From NCBI GenBank assembly GCA_023410475.1, contig JAEYPS010000012.1, positions 1 to 64,000 of the forward strand: a DNA stretch of 64,000 nucleotides, given 5' to 3'. The notes beneath the pieces are model-generated. The model was not told the DNA's origin and searched no databases. It saw only the letters and a program-made list of their open reading frames with translations. The DNA comes from Bacillota bacterium (GTDB lineage: Bacteria; Bacillota; Clostridia; Christensenellales; SZUA-584). Within the stretch, counting starts at the first letter, position 1; every line of letters starts with the position of its first letter. A program made the position numbers and the translations under genes. Shown here piece by piece: positions 32,657 to 40,827 of this stretch.

Positions 32657-32680
32657 AACAGCCTCTGCGGCTGTTTTATT
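32657..32680. terminator. Bidirectional terminator between the DUF4440-like gene and sigH
   Basis: AACAGCC, short loop, GGCTGTT, then TTATTAT on the plus strand; the A-rich 5' side gives a T-run for sigH on the minus strand. Confidence 0.78.
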
Positions 32681-32689
32681 ATATGCTCT

Positions 32690-33334
32690 TTACTCTCCGT
32701 CCGTTATCAGCTTTTCGAGCTTGTTCTTTACCCTCTGCAGAGCGTTGTCTACCGACTTTACGCTTCTGTTGAGGTCTTCCGCGACCTCGAAGTAAGACTT
32801 GCCCTCGATATATTTTCTGAGCACCTGCATCTCGAGAGGGGAGAGCATCTTTCCCATCTTGGATTCTATTATGGAATAATCCTCACGGCCGATTATTATG
32901 TCTTCGGGGTTTGATATCTTGCCGCTCGCGACGATGTCTATAAGCGTCCTGTCCGACTCCTCATCGAACATCGGTTTGTTGAGCGACACATATGAGTTGA
33001 GCGGCTTGTGCTTCTGGCGCGTTGCCGTTTTTATCGCCGTGATTATCTGGCGCGTGATGCAAAGCTCGGCGAACGCTCGAAACGTCGTGAGCCTGCTCTG
33101 TTTGAAGTCGCGTATGGCCTTGTAGAGGCCTATCATGCCTTCCTGGACGATATCCTCGCGGTCGGCACCGATAAGAAAATAAGAACGCGCCTTTGCACGA
33201 ACAAAATTCTTATACTTATTCAATAAATACTCGAGTGCGTCTCCGTCATATCCGCGGGCAAGTTCCGCGACGGCTTCGTCAGGCATGTCCTCATAACGTA
33301 TCTGCTCTTCCAAAGAAGACCTTCTGGTAGTCAA
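32690..33334 (-). CDS. sigH: RNA polymerase sigma factor SigH (Spo0H)
   Basis: Sigma factor for transition-state and early sporulation genes, 214 residues. Region 2 contains YFLIGADREDIVQEGMIGLYKAIRDF and region 4 contains LSPLEMQVLRKYIEGKSYFEVAEDLNRSVKSVDNALQRVK. The start chosen is TTG at 33334 (LTTRRSSLEEQ), seven bases after GGAGG; the ATG at 33361 lies nine codons upstream without that support. It stands at the end of the mrnC-rlmB-yacP block, as in B. subtilis. Confidence 0.95.
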   Translation of the reverse strand: MTTRRSSLEEQIRYEDMPDEAVAELARGYDGDALEYLLNKYKNFVRAKARSYFLIGADREDIVQEGMIGLYKAIRDFKQSRLTTFRAFAELCITRQIITAIKTATRQKHKPLNSYVSLNKPMFDEESDRTLIDIVASGKISNPEDIIIGREDYSIIESKMGKMLSPLEMQVLRKYIEGKSYFEVAEDLNRSVKSVDNALQRVKNKLEKLITDGE

Positions 33335-33445
33335 GTCGTTTCCTCCCGTCAGCACTGTCATTCAATTATATATGCTTCGTATTTTAGAGTCAATACAATA
33401 GAGTAAATAAATGTATATGTTATCATATCAAAAACAGCAATGTCT

Positions 33446-33910
33446 TCAGAGCTGGTCCGGAAGGGATATCGCGTCAAGAGCAAGCATTTTCTTAAGCTCT
33501 TTGCCCGAAAGCGACGATCTGTCCATATGCTTTATATGCTTTTCCCGGGCGTCTTTTATGAGCACCTTCAATTCGCCCGGCGTTATCCTTACAGCGCCCG
33601 CTTCAAATACCGAGAGCTGCTCGAGATAATCGGCTGTGACTACCTTCACAGCCCTTTTGCCCGCTTTTACAGCGCGCTGGATGTGAGTGTCCGCCGTTAC
33701 GCCGTACGCGGTATAAACTATCGTCAAAAGCCCCTGGCGCGTTTCGCTCATCGGCTCCTTTGTGTTGTAGCCGTCGAACACAACGGTAATATCCTCTCCC
33801 GAAAAGCCCGCGTAATCGTCGAGTATGTGCAGCAGCCGCTCGCGCGCGTCCTCGAGGTTTCGCGTATCAAGCCCCCAGGCGTGTATGACGTTGTATCCGT
33901 CGACTATCAT
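33446..33910 (-). CDS. yacP: NYN-domain RNase, YacP/Rae1 type
   Basis: A 154-residue PIN-like nuclease; the B. subtilis homologue Rae1 cuts mRNA on the ribosome. Seen: the N-terminal MIVDGYNVIHAW with the first acidic residue, ITVVFDGYNTKE, and VVTADYLEQLSVFEAGA. Its start overlaps the rlmB stop by four bases. The gene order with rlmB and sigH is conserved in Firmicutes. Confidence 0.92.
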   Translation of the reverse strand: MIVDGYNVIHAWGLDTRNLEDARERLLHILDDYAGFSGEDITVVFDGYNTKEPMSETRQGLLTIVYTAYGVTADTHIQRAVKAGKRAVKVVTADYLEQLSVFEAGAVRITPGELKVLIKDAREKHIKHMDRSSLSGKELKKMLALDAISLPDQL

Positions 33911-34659
33911 ACCCGGCGCTCCTGGCGCGCTTTTTCATACATCAGCACTGCTGCGGCGACTGCGGCATTGAGTGAGCCCGTTTGGCCCTTCATAGGCACG
34001 CTTGCCGTAAGATCGCAGTTTTCCAGCACTAGCCGTGAGATGCCTTCTCCCTCCGAGCCAATAACGAGCGCGACAGGGCCTTTCAGATTAACGCTGTCGG
34101 CGCTCTCTCCTGAGACGTCCGCCGCTACTATCCAGACGCCCTTTTGCTTAAGCTCCTTAATAGTCATGCTGAGGTTCGTTACCTTAACAACGGGAATAAG
34201 CTCCGCGGCCCCCGAGGAAGCCTTGTAGGCGACGGACGACAGCGACGCGCTCCTGCGTTTGCCGAGTATCACGCCGTGCGCGCCCAGCACTTCGGCGCTC
34301 CTTATAATAGAGCCGAGGTTCCCCTCGTCGGTGATACCGTCGAGTATGACCATAAAGGCGGGCTCGTTCCTTGACGCCGCGAGATCTAGAATATCGTCTA
34401 TGCTGCCGTATTCCTTGGCCGCCGCCATCGCTACGACGCCCTGATGATTAGCGGGTTTTCCTCCGTACCCGAACGGCATCGTCAGATTGTCGAGCTTGCG
34501 CTTGTCGACTCTCACCACGGGGAGCTTGCTTTGCCCTGCAAGCGCCAGTATCTCGCGCACGCTCGGGTCGTCTATCTCCTTTGCGGCGAGCAGCTTGTCA
34601 AGCGGCCTTCCCGATTTTATCGCGGACTTTACCGCGTTTCTTCCAAAAATGATGTCCAT
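33907..34659 (-). CDS. rlmB: 23S rRNA 2'-O-methyltransferase RlmB (SpoU family)
   Basis: TrmH/SpoU-type methyltransferase for a guanosine of 23S rRNA, 250 residues. The N-terminal substrate-binding domain starts MDIIFGRNAVKSAIKSGRPLDKL. SPOUT motifs: ILDGITDEGNLGSIIRSAEVLGA (motif 1), VIGSEGEGIS (motif 2) and GSLNAAVAAAVLMYE (motif 3). Overlaps yacP by four bases. The start follows an AAGGGAAAT ribosome binding site. Confidence 0.95.
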   Translation of the reverse strand: MDIIFGRNAVKSAIKSGRPLDKLLAAKEIDDPSVREILALAGQSKLPVVRVDKRKLDNLTMPFGYGGKPANHQGVVAMAAAKEYGSIDDILDLAASRNEPAFMVILDGITDEGNLGSIIRSAEVLGAHGVILGKRRSASLSSVAYKASSGAAELIPVVKVTNLSMTIKELKQKGVWIVAADVSGESADSVNLKGPVALVIGSEGEGISRLVLENCDLTASVPMKGQTGSLNAAVAAAVLMYEKARQERRV

Positions 34660-34725
34660 ATTTCCCTTTAATGTCCTTTTGTTTTATTTACCTGCGCCGT
34701 CTTTCGCAATATTCTAGTTAGCGGT

Positions 34726-35151
34726 TTACGTTTGTCCTGCTTCAGATACGCCCCAGAAATGGTCTATTATAACGCGGAACAGCTCGTCCGTCCTCTCGTT
34801 GTTCCCCCGAAGGTAAAGATATCCTATTACCGCCTCGAGCCCCGTGGCCTTTGAGTAATCCTCGCGGCTCATGTTTTTGGGGGGAGCTGACTTCGCGTTT
34901 TTACCCATACGAAAGATATCCGCTTCACGCTCTGTAAACATATTAAGAAGCAGCTCAGCCGCCTCGGCCTGCGCCCGCGCGTTCACGACGCCCGAGGCGA
35001 GAGTGTGAAGGTCTTGGGCCTTTCCCATGTTATTTTTTACAAGGCAGCCTCTTATATACAGATCGTATACCGTGTCGCCTATATACGCAAGGCTCAGTAT
35101 CGGCAGCTCCCTTATCGTTTTTTCGTCGAGAGGCGAGTGGGCGCACTTCAT
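34726..35151 (-). CDS. mrnC: Mini-ribonuclease 3 (Mini-III)
   Basis: A 141-residue RNase III catalytic domain lacking an RNA-binding domain; matures 23S rRNA in B. subtilis. Catalytic residues are in LSLAYIGDTVYDLYIR and YSKATGLEAVIGYLYL. The start at 35151 (MKCAHSPLDEK) has AGAGGT at eight bases; the ATG at 35160 is too close to it. Order mrnC-rlmB-yacP-sigH agrees with Firmicutes, though no cysS is seen beside it, as a TauE/SafE gene diverges instead. Confidence 0.94.
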   Translation of the reverse strand: MKCAHSPLDEKTIRELPILSLAYIGDTVYDLYIRGCLVKNNMGKAQDLHTLASGVVNARAQAEAAELLLNMFTEREADIFRMGKNAKSAPPKNMSREDYSKATGLEAVIGYLYLRGNNERTDELFRVIIDHFWGVSEAGQT

Positions 35152-35268
35152 TTTTTTCATACCTCTGGATTATATCATACCCAAGCGGCAACAGATAGTT
35201 TTTATAATCAAAAACGCGCAAAGATTATTGCCCGAATACGCGGCGCAGCGCAGGATAAGAATAATAGC

Positions 35269-35622
35269 ATGAAAAAGCAATCTGTCAAAAAAGCGGCGGT
35301 AGGCGTTGTATCGGGGTTTATAGCAGGGCTTTTGGGTTCGGGCGGAGGCATAGCGGTCGTGGAAGGGCTTGAGAATACCGGCACGGAAGAGCGGCGCGCG
35401 CACGCCACCTCTATCGCGGTAATACTGCCTATATCGGCATTATCAGCGGCACTTTATTTTACAGGAGGGTTCGTGCCTCTTACCGAAACGCTTTACCTTT
35501 GCGGCGGGGCGATAGCGGGCGGACTTGTAGGTGCGTTTTTCCTGTCGCGCGTCAAGGTGAAGCTTTTAAACCGCATATTCACGCTGCTGATACTCGCCTC
35601 TGGCGTAAGGCTGCTGTTTTGA
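35269..35622 (+). CDS. TauE/SafE (TSUP) family membrane protein, half-length, first of a pair
   Basis: A 117-residue membrane protein with about four helices. GVVSGFIAGLLGSGGGIAVVEGL is the conserved TSUP glycine-rich motif. Full-length TSUP proteins have two such halves in about 250 residues; here each half is a separate gene. The start at 35269 has only a weak ribosome binding site. The next gene overlaps by four bases. Probable role is export of a sulfur-containing or carboxylate anion; the substrate is unknown. Confidence 0.82.
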   Translation: MKKQSVKKAAVGVVSGFIAGLLGSGGGIAVVEGLENTGTEERRAHATSIAVILPISALSAALYFTGGFVPLTETLYLCGGAIAGGLVGAFFLSRVKVKLLNRIFTLLILASGVRLLF

Positions 35623-36002
35623 TACTGTATATAATATTCGGTGCGGTATTCGGCATTGTCGGAGGCATGGGTATGGGCGGGGGCATCGTGCTCATACCCT
35701 GCCTTACGCTGTTTCTATCCGCTACGCAGCACGAGGCGCAGGGGATGACGCTCTTCGCGTATATACCGATGGCGCTGTTTGCGCTTGTCTCGCATATCCG
35801 AAAAAAAAACGTAAGGCTGAAGCCCGCTCTCTTTATCACCGCGTTTGGATGCGCGGGCGGGACGGCGGGATACTTTCTCGCTTCGGCAATGCAGCCGGAC
35901 ACGCTGAGGACGATATTCGCGGTGTTCCTGATCGCCGTGGCGCTGCTCAGGATCTGGCGGCAGGAGGTAAAACCGCGCCTTAAGAGCAAGAAGGCTTCTT
36001 GA
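35619..36002 (+). CDS. TauE/SafE (TSUP) family membrane protein, half-length, second of a pair
   Basis: A 127-residue protein with about four helices. FGIVGGMGMGGGIVLIPCLTLFL is again the TSUP motif, followed by GGTAGYFLAS. The start is TTG at 35619, overlapping the stop of the first half (TTTTGA). The longer in-frame extension to 35499 lies inside the first gene. Together the two halves have the size of one normal transporter, so they probably form a heterodimer. Confidence 0.82.
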   Translation: MILYIIFGAVFGIVGGMGMGGGIVLIPCLTLFLSATQHEAQGMTLFAYIPMALFALVSHIRKKNVRLKPALFITAFGCAGGTAGYFLASAMQPDTLRTIFAVFLIAVALLRIWRQEVKPRLKSKKAS

Positions 36003-36010
36003 AATTATTG

Positions 36011-36040
36011 TTGACACCCAAAAACCGTCTCGCTTATAAT
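36011..36040 (+). promoter_or_regulatory. Promoter of the T-box and acyl-CoA synthetase
   Basis: TTGACA at 36011-36016, 18-base spacer, TATAAT at 36035-36040. Predicted start near 36047. Confidence 0.85.
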
Positions 36041-36046
36041 AACCGT

Positions 36047-36290
36047 AAATATATAAAGGCAGTGAAGGGGATGACCGTTTTTTTAGCGTAAAGAGAGCCG
36101 CCGGGTGGTGCAAGGCGGACGCGAAGCGTACGGTGCTCACCCCTGAGCCTCAGGGCTGAAAGCAAGTAGGCCCTGACGCGTCAAAGCGTTATTTTGAAAG
36201 GCTTTTGCCTTGATGAGCTGGCAGTCTTCAGGCTGCAAGCAGAGTGGTACCGCGAACCTTTTCGTCTCTGTAGACGTGAAAGGTTTTTTT
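36047..36290 (+). promoter_or_regulatory. T-box leader with leucine (CUC) specifier
   Basis: T-box core AGAGTGGTACCGCG is at 36241-36254, followed by terminator AACCTTTTCGTCT / AGACGTGAAAGGTT with seven Ts (36255-36290). Stem I pairs AGGGG-(ATG)-ACCGT (36066-36078) with ACGGT-(GCTCA)-CCCCT (36130-36144), so the specifier loop contains CTC at 36136-36138 followed by A, the usual purine. The T-box bulge base (TGGT) fits an A discriminator, as in tRNA-Leu, and excludes cysteine. CUC is the usual leucine specifier in T-boxes. The downstream gene is an acyl-CoA synthetase, not a synthetase or leucine gene. Confidence 0.88.
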
Positions 36291-36363
36291 ATATTACCGG
36301 CAGCGGTAACCAATAAGCAAACGATCAATACCTCAAAAATTCCTTTATGAGATGGAGGACATT

Positions 36364-38028
36364 ATGCCTGAGTTTATCAATATGACGATAGGAGATCTGC
36401 TCGATCAGAAAGCGAGGAAGTATCCCGACAAGGACGCTCTCATACACCCGTATGAGAGTGTGCGCTACTCGACCACGCAGTTTAAAGAGGCCTGCGACAA
36501 GGCCGCGAGAGGGCTCATGGCGCTTGGCATAGAGAAAGGCGACCACGTCGCTATATGGGCGACGAATTATCCTCAGTGGGTGGTGACGCAGTTCGCTACC
36601 GCGAAGATAGGCGCCGTATTGGTTACTGTCAATACTAACTACAAAAAGTACGAGCTTGAGTATCTCTTAAAGCAGTCCGACTCTAAAATGCTCATCATGA
36701 CCGGAGGGACGAAGGAGAACAGCTACGTCGATCATATAAAGGCCGTATGCCCTGAGCTTGAGCAATGCGAACCGGGCAAGCTCAAAAGTAAAAAGCTTCC
36801 CTTCTTAAAGAGCGTCGTATTCCTCGGCAACGAGAGGCACCCCGGTATGCTGCTGTGGAGCGACGTTATGGACGCCTCCGCTTCTGTCAGCGAGGAGATG
36901 CGCGCGGCGAGGCAGAGCGAGACCGACCCTCAGGATGTAATAAACATGCAGTATACTTCGGGCACTACCGGGTTCCCCAAGGGCGTCATGCTGACGCATT
37001 ATAACCTCGTGAACAACGGCAAGATAATAGGCGAGTACATGAAGTTTTCCGCGAAGGACAGGCTTTGCATCACGGTGCCTCTGTTCCACTGCTTCGGGTG
37101 CGTTTTGGGAGTAATGGCGTCAGTCACAAACGACGCGGCTATGGTCGTCATCGACCACTTCAACCCCATAAAAGTAATGCAGGCTATAGAGAGTGAGAAA
37201 TGTACGGCCGTTCACGGCGTTCCCACTATGTTTATAGCGATGCTCGAGCACAAGGAATTTTCAAGCTTCGACTTCTCGACGCTGCGCACGGGCATAATGG
37301 CAGGGTCGCCCTGCCCCATAGAGGTAATGAAGGCCGCGGTATCGCGCATGAACATGCGCGAGATAACGATAGTGTACGGCCAGACCGAGTCGTCGCCCGG
37401 CATCACTCAGACGAGTACGGACGACCCCTTGGAGCTAAGGGTTTCAACCGTCGGGCGCGCGTATCCCAACGTTGAGGCAAAGATTATAAACCCCGAAACG
37501 GGCGCGGACGTACCTTCCGGCACGGTGGGCGAGATTGTGACGAGGGGCTACCACGTCATGCGCGGATATTACAAGATGCCCGAAGCTACGGTGCAGGCTA
37601 TAGACAAGGACGGCTGGCTGCACACGGGAGACCTTGGTGTGATGGACGAAAACGGGTATTACAAGATAACAGGCAGACTGAAGGACATGATAATCCGCGG
37701 AGGAGAAAACATTTACCCGAGAGAGATTGAGGAGTTCCTTTACACTCACCCAGCCGTGAGGGACGTACAGGTGGTGGGCGTGCCCGACAAGAAATACGGA
37801 GAAGAGGTGCTTGCGTGCGTCATACTGAAGGAAGGCGCCGACGTTACGGAGGAAAGCCTCGTGGAGTTCGTTAAGGCCGGGCTTTCAAAGTTCAAGGCGC
37901 CGAGGTATGTTAAGTTCATAGACGCGTTCCCGATGACGGCGAGCGGCAAGATACAAAAATACAAGCTTCGTGAATGGGCGGTCACCGAGCTTCACCTTGA
38001 GGACGCCGCGAATATAGAGACGGCTTAA
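36364..38028 (+). CDS. Acyl-CoA synthetase (AMP-binding family) under T-box control
   Basis: ATP-dependent ligase that activates a carboxylic acid to its CoA thioester, 554 residues. The P-loop-like MQYTSGTTGFPKGVMLTH, the QTESSPGITQT motif, the TGDLGVMDENGYYKITGRLKDMII hinge and the C-terminal Lys in ASGKIQKYKLRE are all present; similarity is to the medium- or branched-chain ACSF2/FadD group. The start at 36364 follows GGAGG. It is the only gene after the leucine T-box. Substrate unknown; a link to leucine-derived branched-chain acids is a speculation raised by the leader. Confidence 0.9.
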   Translation: MPEFINMTIGDLLDQKARKYPDKDALIHPYESVRYSTTQFKEACDKAARGLMALGIEKGDHVAIWATNYPQWVVTQFATAKIGAVLVTVNTNYKKYELEYLLKQSDSKMLIMTGGTKENSYVDHIKAVCPELEQCEPGKLKSKKLPFLKSVVFLGNERHPGMLLWSDVMDASASVSEEMRAARQSETDPQDVINMQYTSGTTGFPKGVMLTHYNLVNNGKIIGEYMKFSAKDRLCITVPLFHCFGCVLGVMASVTNDAAMVVIDHFNPIKVMQAIESEKCTAVHGVPTMFIAMLEHKEFSSFDFSTLRTGIMAGSPCPIEVMKAAVSRMNMREITIVYGQTESSPGITQTSTDDPLELRVSTVGRAYPNVEAKIINPETGADVPSGTVGEIVTRGYHVMRGYYKMPEATVQAIDKDGWLHTGDLGVMDENGYYKITGRLKDMIIRGGENIYPREIEEFLYTHPAVRDVQVVGVPDKKYGEEVLACVILKEGADVTEESLVEFVKAGLSKFKAPRYVKFIDAFPMTASGKIQKYKLREWAVTELHLEDAANIETA

Positions 38029-38055
38029 ATAAAAAGAAAGATTTTAAAAATGCAC

Positions 38056-38085
38056 AAGCCCCGGTTTTTTTGCCGGGGCTTTTTA
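38056..38085 (+). terminator. Terminator of the acyl-CoA synthetase gene
   Basis: AAGCCCCGG, T-rich loop, CCGGGGCTTTTTAT. Confidence 0.9.
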
Positions 38086-38205
38086 TACGGGATCTCAAAA
38101 AGCCGTGAGGTTTTGGGGTGTACATATTAACCGAACGTTTTGTATGTTGCCGTCATAAATAAGCAGCCCTTCTCATAATTATTGTTTTGAAGGGGGATTA
38201 AAGCC

Positions 38206-38700
38206 ATGAACAATGCCGGTACGACAAGTATCAAAGCGAAAGAAAAGAAGACTTCCATATCCGAGTTCCTGAAGAACGCTCTCAAAGGCACCCTTATCTC
38301 AATGATATTCACGATAGCGGTTATACTGCTTTTCGCTCTTATCATCAAGGAAACGGGCCTTAAGGACAACATCATCGGCCCCGTCAACCAGGGCATCAAG
38401 ATAGCCGGAATCATAGCCGCATCCTACTTCGCGGTAAAGGGCATGACCGACAAGCAATGGCTTTGCGGCGGCATCACCGGCATAATGTATATGCTTTTAA
38501 GCTACCTTATATTCTCGCTGATACAGGGCATGTTCGGAAACATAGCGCTGTTGTTCTCCGACCTGCTTATGGGTATGCTGATAGGTATGGTGTTCGCGAT
38601 AATAACCGCGAACTTTCTTGACGGCCCGAAAAAGGCAAAGTCAAAAAGAACCGTTAGGCGCAAGTTCAGCGCTCCGAAGATGAACGCGCCGGGCAAATAA
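38206..38700 (+). CDS. TIGR04086-family membrane protein
   Basis: A 164-residue protein with four predicted helices, a charged N-terminus (KAKEKKTSISEFLK) and a basic C-terminal tail (KKAKSKRTVRRKFSAP). The pattern GTLISMIFTIAVILLFALIIK and IIAASYFAVKGMTDKQWLCGG matches the Clostridial TIGR04086 family, which is commonly found beside SCIFF genes. AGGGGGA precedes the start. Function unknown; a tie to SCIFF export is not proven. Confidence 0.75.
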   Translation: MNNAGTTSIKAKEKKTSISEFLKNALKGTLISMIFTIAVILLFALIIKETGLKDNIIGPVNQGIKIAGIIAASYFAVKGMTDKQWLCGGITGIMYMLLSYLIFSLIQGMFGNIALLFSDLLMGMLIGMVFAIITANFLDGPKKAKSKRTVRRKFSAPKMNAPGK

Positions 38701-38703
38701 GAG

Positions 38704-38733
38704 TTGCAATAGCGTGCCGATGTATTATATAAT
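38704..38733 (+). promoter_or_regulatory. Promoter of the SCIFF gene
   Basis: TTGCAA at 38704-38709, 18-base spacer, TATAAT at 38728-38733. It starts right after the TIGR04086 stop codon. Confidence 0.65.
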
Positions 38734-38770
38734 CTTATAGCTTAATCCGCGAAGATTATGGAGGTCATGC

Positions 38771-38917
38771 ATGAAGCATATAAAGACTGTAGTGAAGGGC
38801 ACGCTTAAAGACAAGAACGAGAAAAAGGGCTGCGGCGAATGCCAGACGTCCTGTCAGTCGGCGTGCAAAACGTCGTGTACGCTAGCAAATCAGCGCTGCG
38901 AGAAAAAATACAGGTAA
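38771..38917 (+). CDS. scfA: SCIFF ranthipeptide precursor (six Cys in forty-five)
   Basis: A 48-residue ribosomally made peptide. Leader MKHIKTVVKGTLKDKNEKKG is followed by a core with six cysteines at 21, 24, 28, 32, 36 and 43, with the spacing C-x2-C-x3-C-x3-C-x3-C-x6-C and a KTSCT step typical of SCIFF (TIGR03973). The radical SAM maturase encoded next would install thioether links from the cysteines. GGAGG lies six bases before the start. A terminator follows, so the peptide should be made in excess over its maturase. Biological role is not known for most members; some act in quorum-type signalling. Confidence 0.95.
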   Translation: MKHIKTVVKGTLKDKNEKKGCGECQTSCQSACKTSCTLANQRCEKKYR

Positions 38918-38926
38918 CCTATCCCA

Positions 38927-38957
38927 AAAAGTGCGGCGGATACAAAGCCGCTTTTTT
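38927..38957 (+). terminator. Read-through terminator between scfA and its maturase
   Basis: GCGGC (38933-38937) pairs with GCCGC (38947-38951), flanked by AAAAAGT and six Ts. It lies 10 bases after the scfA stop and 31 bases before the maturase start. Confidence 0.7.
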
Positions 38958-38988
38958 GTTTTTATGTTTATCAAATGAGGAGATAACT

Positions 38989-40314
38989 GTGGTACACACA
39001 TTCACATACAAAGACGAGTATTTTGCCGTTGACGTTGAGTCGGGCAGCGTACATATGCTGGACAAGGATGGACACGGCGCCGTCGCTTATCTTTGCGAGG
39101 CTGAGCGGCGCGGAGAAGACATAAAAGACGCTGCAAAGGGCAAAGGCGAAATATATGATGAGGTAATGCAGCTTGTGGATGACGGGATGCTGTTTTCGCA
39201 GCCGGGAGACGATTTAAGCAGGCCTAAAAACGTTATTAAGGCAGCGTGCCTTCACCTCGCGCACGACTGTAATCTTCGCTGCGACTATTGCTTTGCAAAA
39301 GGAGGAGCGTTCGCGGGCAAACGCGAGCTGATGAGCGCCGAAACAGCTATGGCGGCCATAGACTTCATCGCCGATATATCGGGGACGCGGCGCAACATAG
39401 AGATAGACTTTTTCGGCGGAGAGCCTTTGCTGAACTTCGATGTTCTGAAGCAGACGGTCGATTACGCCCGAAGCATAGAAGCGAAAAAGGCAAAGCGGTT
39501 CCGCTTCACCGTAACCACAAACGCCTACCGTCTGACGGACGAGATGAAGGACTATATAGACGAGCATATGGACAACGTCGTCGTCAGCTTAGACGGCAGG
39601 CCGCGTGTGCACGACGCAGTGCGAAAGACCGCCAGCGGCGGGGGAAGCTACGGGCGCGTAGCGGAAAACGCGAAAGAGATGCTGCTCAGCCGTAAAGGAG
39701 AGTACTATGTAAGGGGAACGTTCACTACGGACAACCTCGACTTTTCAAACGACGTGCTGCACGTTGCGGACATGGGCTTCAAGGGCGTATCCATAGAGCC
39801 GGTGGTAACGACGGGAGAACGCGCTCTTAAAGAAGAGCACCTTGATACCATATTCAGCGAATACGACGCTCTCGCGGAGCAGTACGAAGAGAGGCGCAGG
39901 CAAGGCAAAGGATTTACGTTCTTTCATTTCATGGTCGATCTTGATGCGGGGCCGTGCCTGCAAAAGAGGATACGCGGCTGCGGAGCGGGCACGGAATACA
40001 TTGCCGTTGCTCCGTCGGGGGATATATACCCCTGTCATCAGTTCGTGGGAAAGAGCGAATACCGCATGGGCAGCGTATACGGCGGCAGCCTTGACACAAA
40101 ACTGGCAGGCAAATTCGACGAATGCAACATATTCAACATGAAAAGCTGCGCCGCATGCTGGGCAAAATATTACTGCAGCGGGGGCTGCGCAGCGGCGAAC
40201 TATAATATAAACGGCGATATTATGAATCCGTATGAGCTTGGTTGTAAGATGCAGAAAAAGCGCCTCGAGATAGCGATAGCTCTCGCGGCGAGGGAACAGA
40301 TGGAGGGAATATGA
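38989..40314 (+). CDS. scfB: SCIFF maturase, radical SAM/SPASM protein
   Basis: A 441-residue ranthipeptide synthase. The radical SAM motif C-x3-C-x2-C is in HDCNLRCDYCFAKGG; the SPASM domain carries two further cluster Cys sets, CGAGTEYIAVAPSGDIYPCHQF and CAACWAKYYCSGGCAA, with the last Cys near LGCKMQ. The N-terminal TFTYKDEYFAVDVESGSVHMLD part is the RiPP-recognition region of SCIFF maturases. GTG at 38989 after GAGGAGAT is the start; the longer frame overlaps scfA. It overlaps the gamma-carbonic anhydrase gene by four bases. Confidence 0.95.
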   Translation: MVHTFTYKDEYFAVDVESGSVHMLDKDGHGAVAYLCEAERRGEDIKDAAKGKGEIYDEVMQLVDDGMLFSQPGDDLSRPKNVIKAACLHLAHDCNLRCDYCFAKGGAFAGKRELMSAETAMAAIDFIADISGTRRNIEIDFFGGEPLLNFDVLKQTVDYARSIEAKKAKRFRFTVTTNAYRLTDEMKDYIDEHMDNVVVSLDGRPRVHDAVRKTASGGGSYGRVAENAKEMLLSRKGEYYVRGTFTTDNLDFSNDVLHVADMGFKGVSIEPVVTTGERALKEEHLDTIFSEYDALAEQYEERRRQGKGFTFFHFMVDLDAGPCLQKRIRGCGAGTEYIAVAPSGDIYPCHQFVGKSEYRMGSVYGGSLDTKLAGKFDECNIFNMKSCAACWAKYYCSGGCAAANYNINGDIMNPYELGCKMQKKRLEIAIALAAREQMEGI

Positions 40315-40826
40315 TACAGACTGTAGACGGCAAATACCCGGTAAGACCGAGGAGCGCCTACGTCCACCCCAGCGCCGTAGTCATAGGCGACGTTAAGCTC
40401 GGGCGCGATACGAGCGTGTGGCCGAGCGCTATAATAAGGGGAGACATCGCCGAGATAACGATAGGCGACGGCACGAACATTCAGGACTGCTGTGTGCTGC
40501 ACACAGGCAGGCTCAAGCTGACTATAGGCAAAAGGGTCACGGTTGGGCACGGGGCGATACTTCATTCGTGCGACATAGGCGATAACACGCTTGTTGGTAT
40601 GGGCGCCATAATACTCGATGCCGCCGAGGTGGGCGAAAACTGCATTATCGGCGCGGGCACGGTCATACCCGGAGGCAAGGTGATACCTCCCGGCAGCCTC
40701 GTTATCGGAAACCCCTATAAGATTGTGAGAAGCACGACTCCCGAAGATATGAAAAACGCCGCGGAAAATTGCGACGATTATATTGCGCTCGCAAAGCTCT
40801 ATATACGCTCAGCCGACATACTATAG
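40311..40826 (+). CDS. Gamma-carbonic-anhydrase-like hexapeptide protein
   Basis: A 171-residue left-handed beta-helix protein with many hexapeptide repeats (VIGDVKLGRDTSVWPSAII, GDNTLVGMGAIIL). His residues in LHTGRL, GHGAILHSC are the metal ligands of the YrdA/CaiE gamma-class group, which bind zinc but whose catalytic activity varies. Coupled by a four-base overlap to the maturase gene. A role with SCIFF is not indicated by known biology. Confidence 0.88.
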   Translation: MIQTVDGKYPVRPRSAYVHPSAVVIGDVKLGRDTSVWPSAIIRGDIAEITIGDGTNIQDCCVLHTGRLKLTIGKRVTVGHGAILHSCDIGDNTLVGMGAIILDAAEVGENCIIGAGTVIPGGKVIPPGSLVIGNPYKIVRSTTPEDMKNAAENCDDYIALAKLYIRSADIL

Positions 40827-40827
40827 C

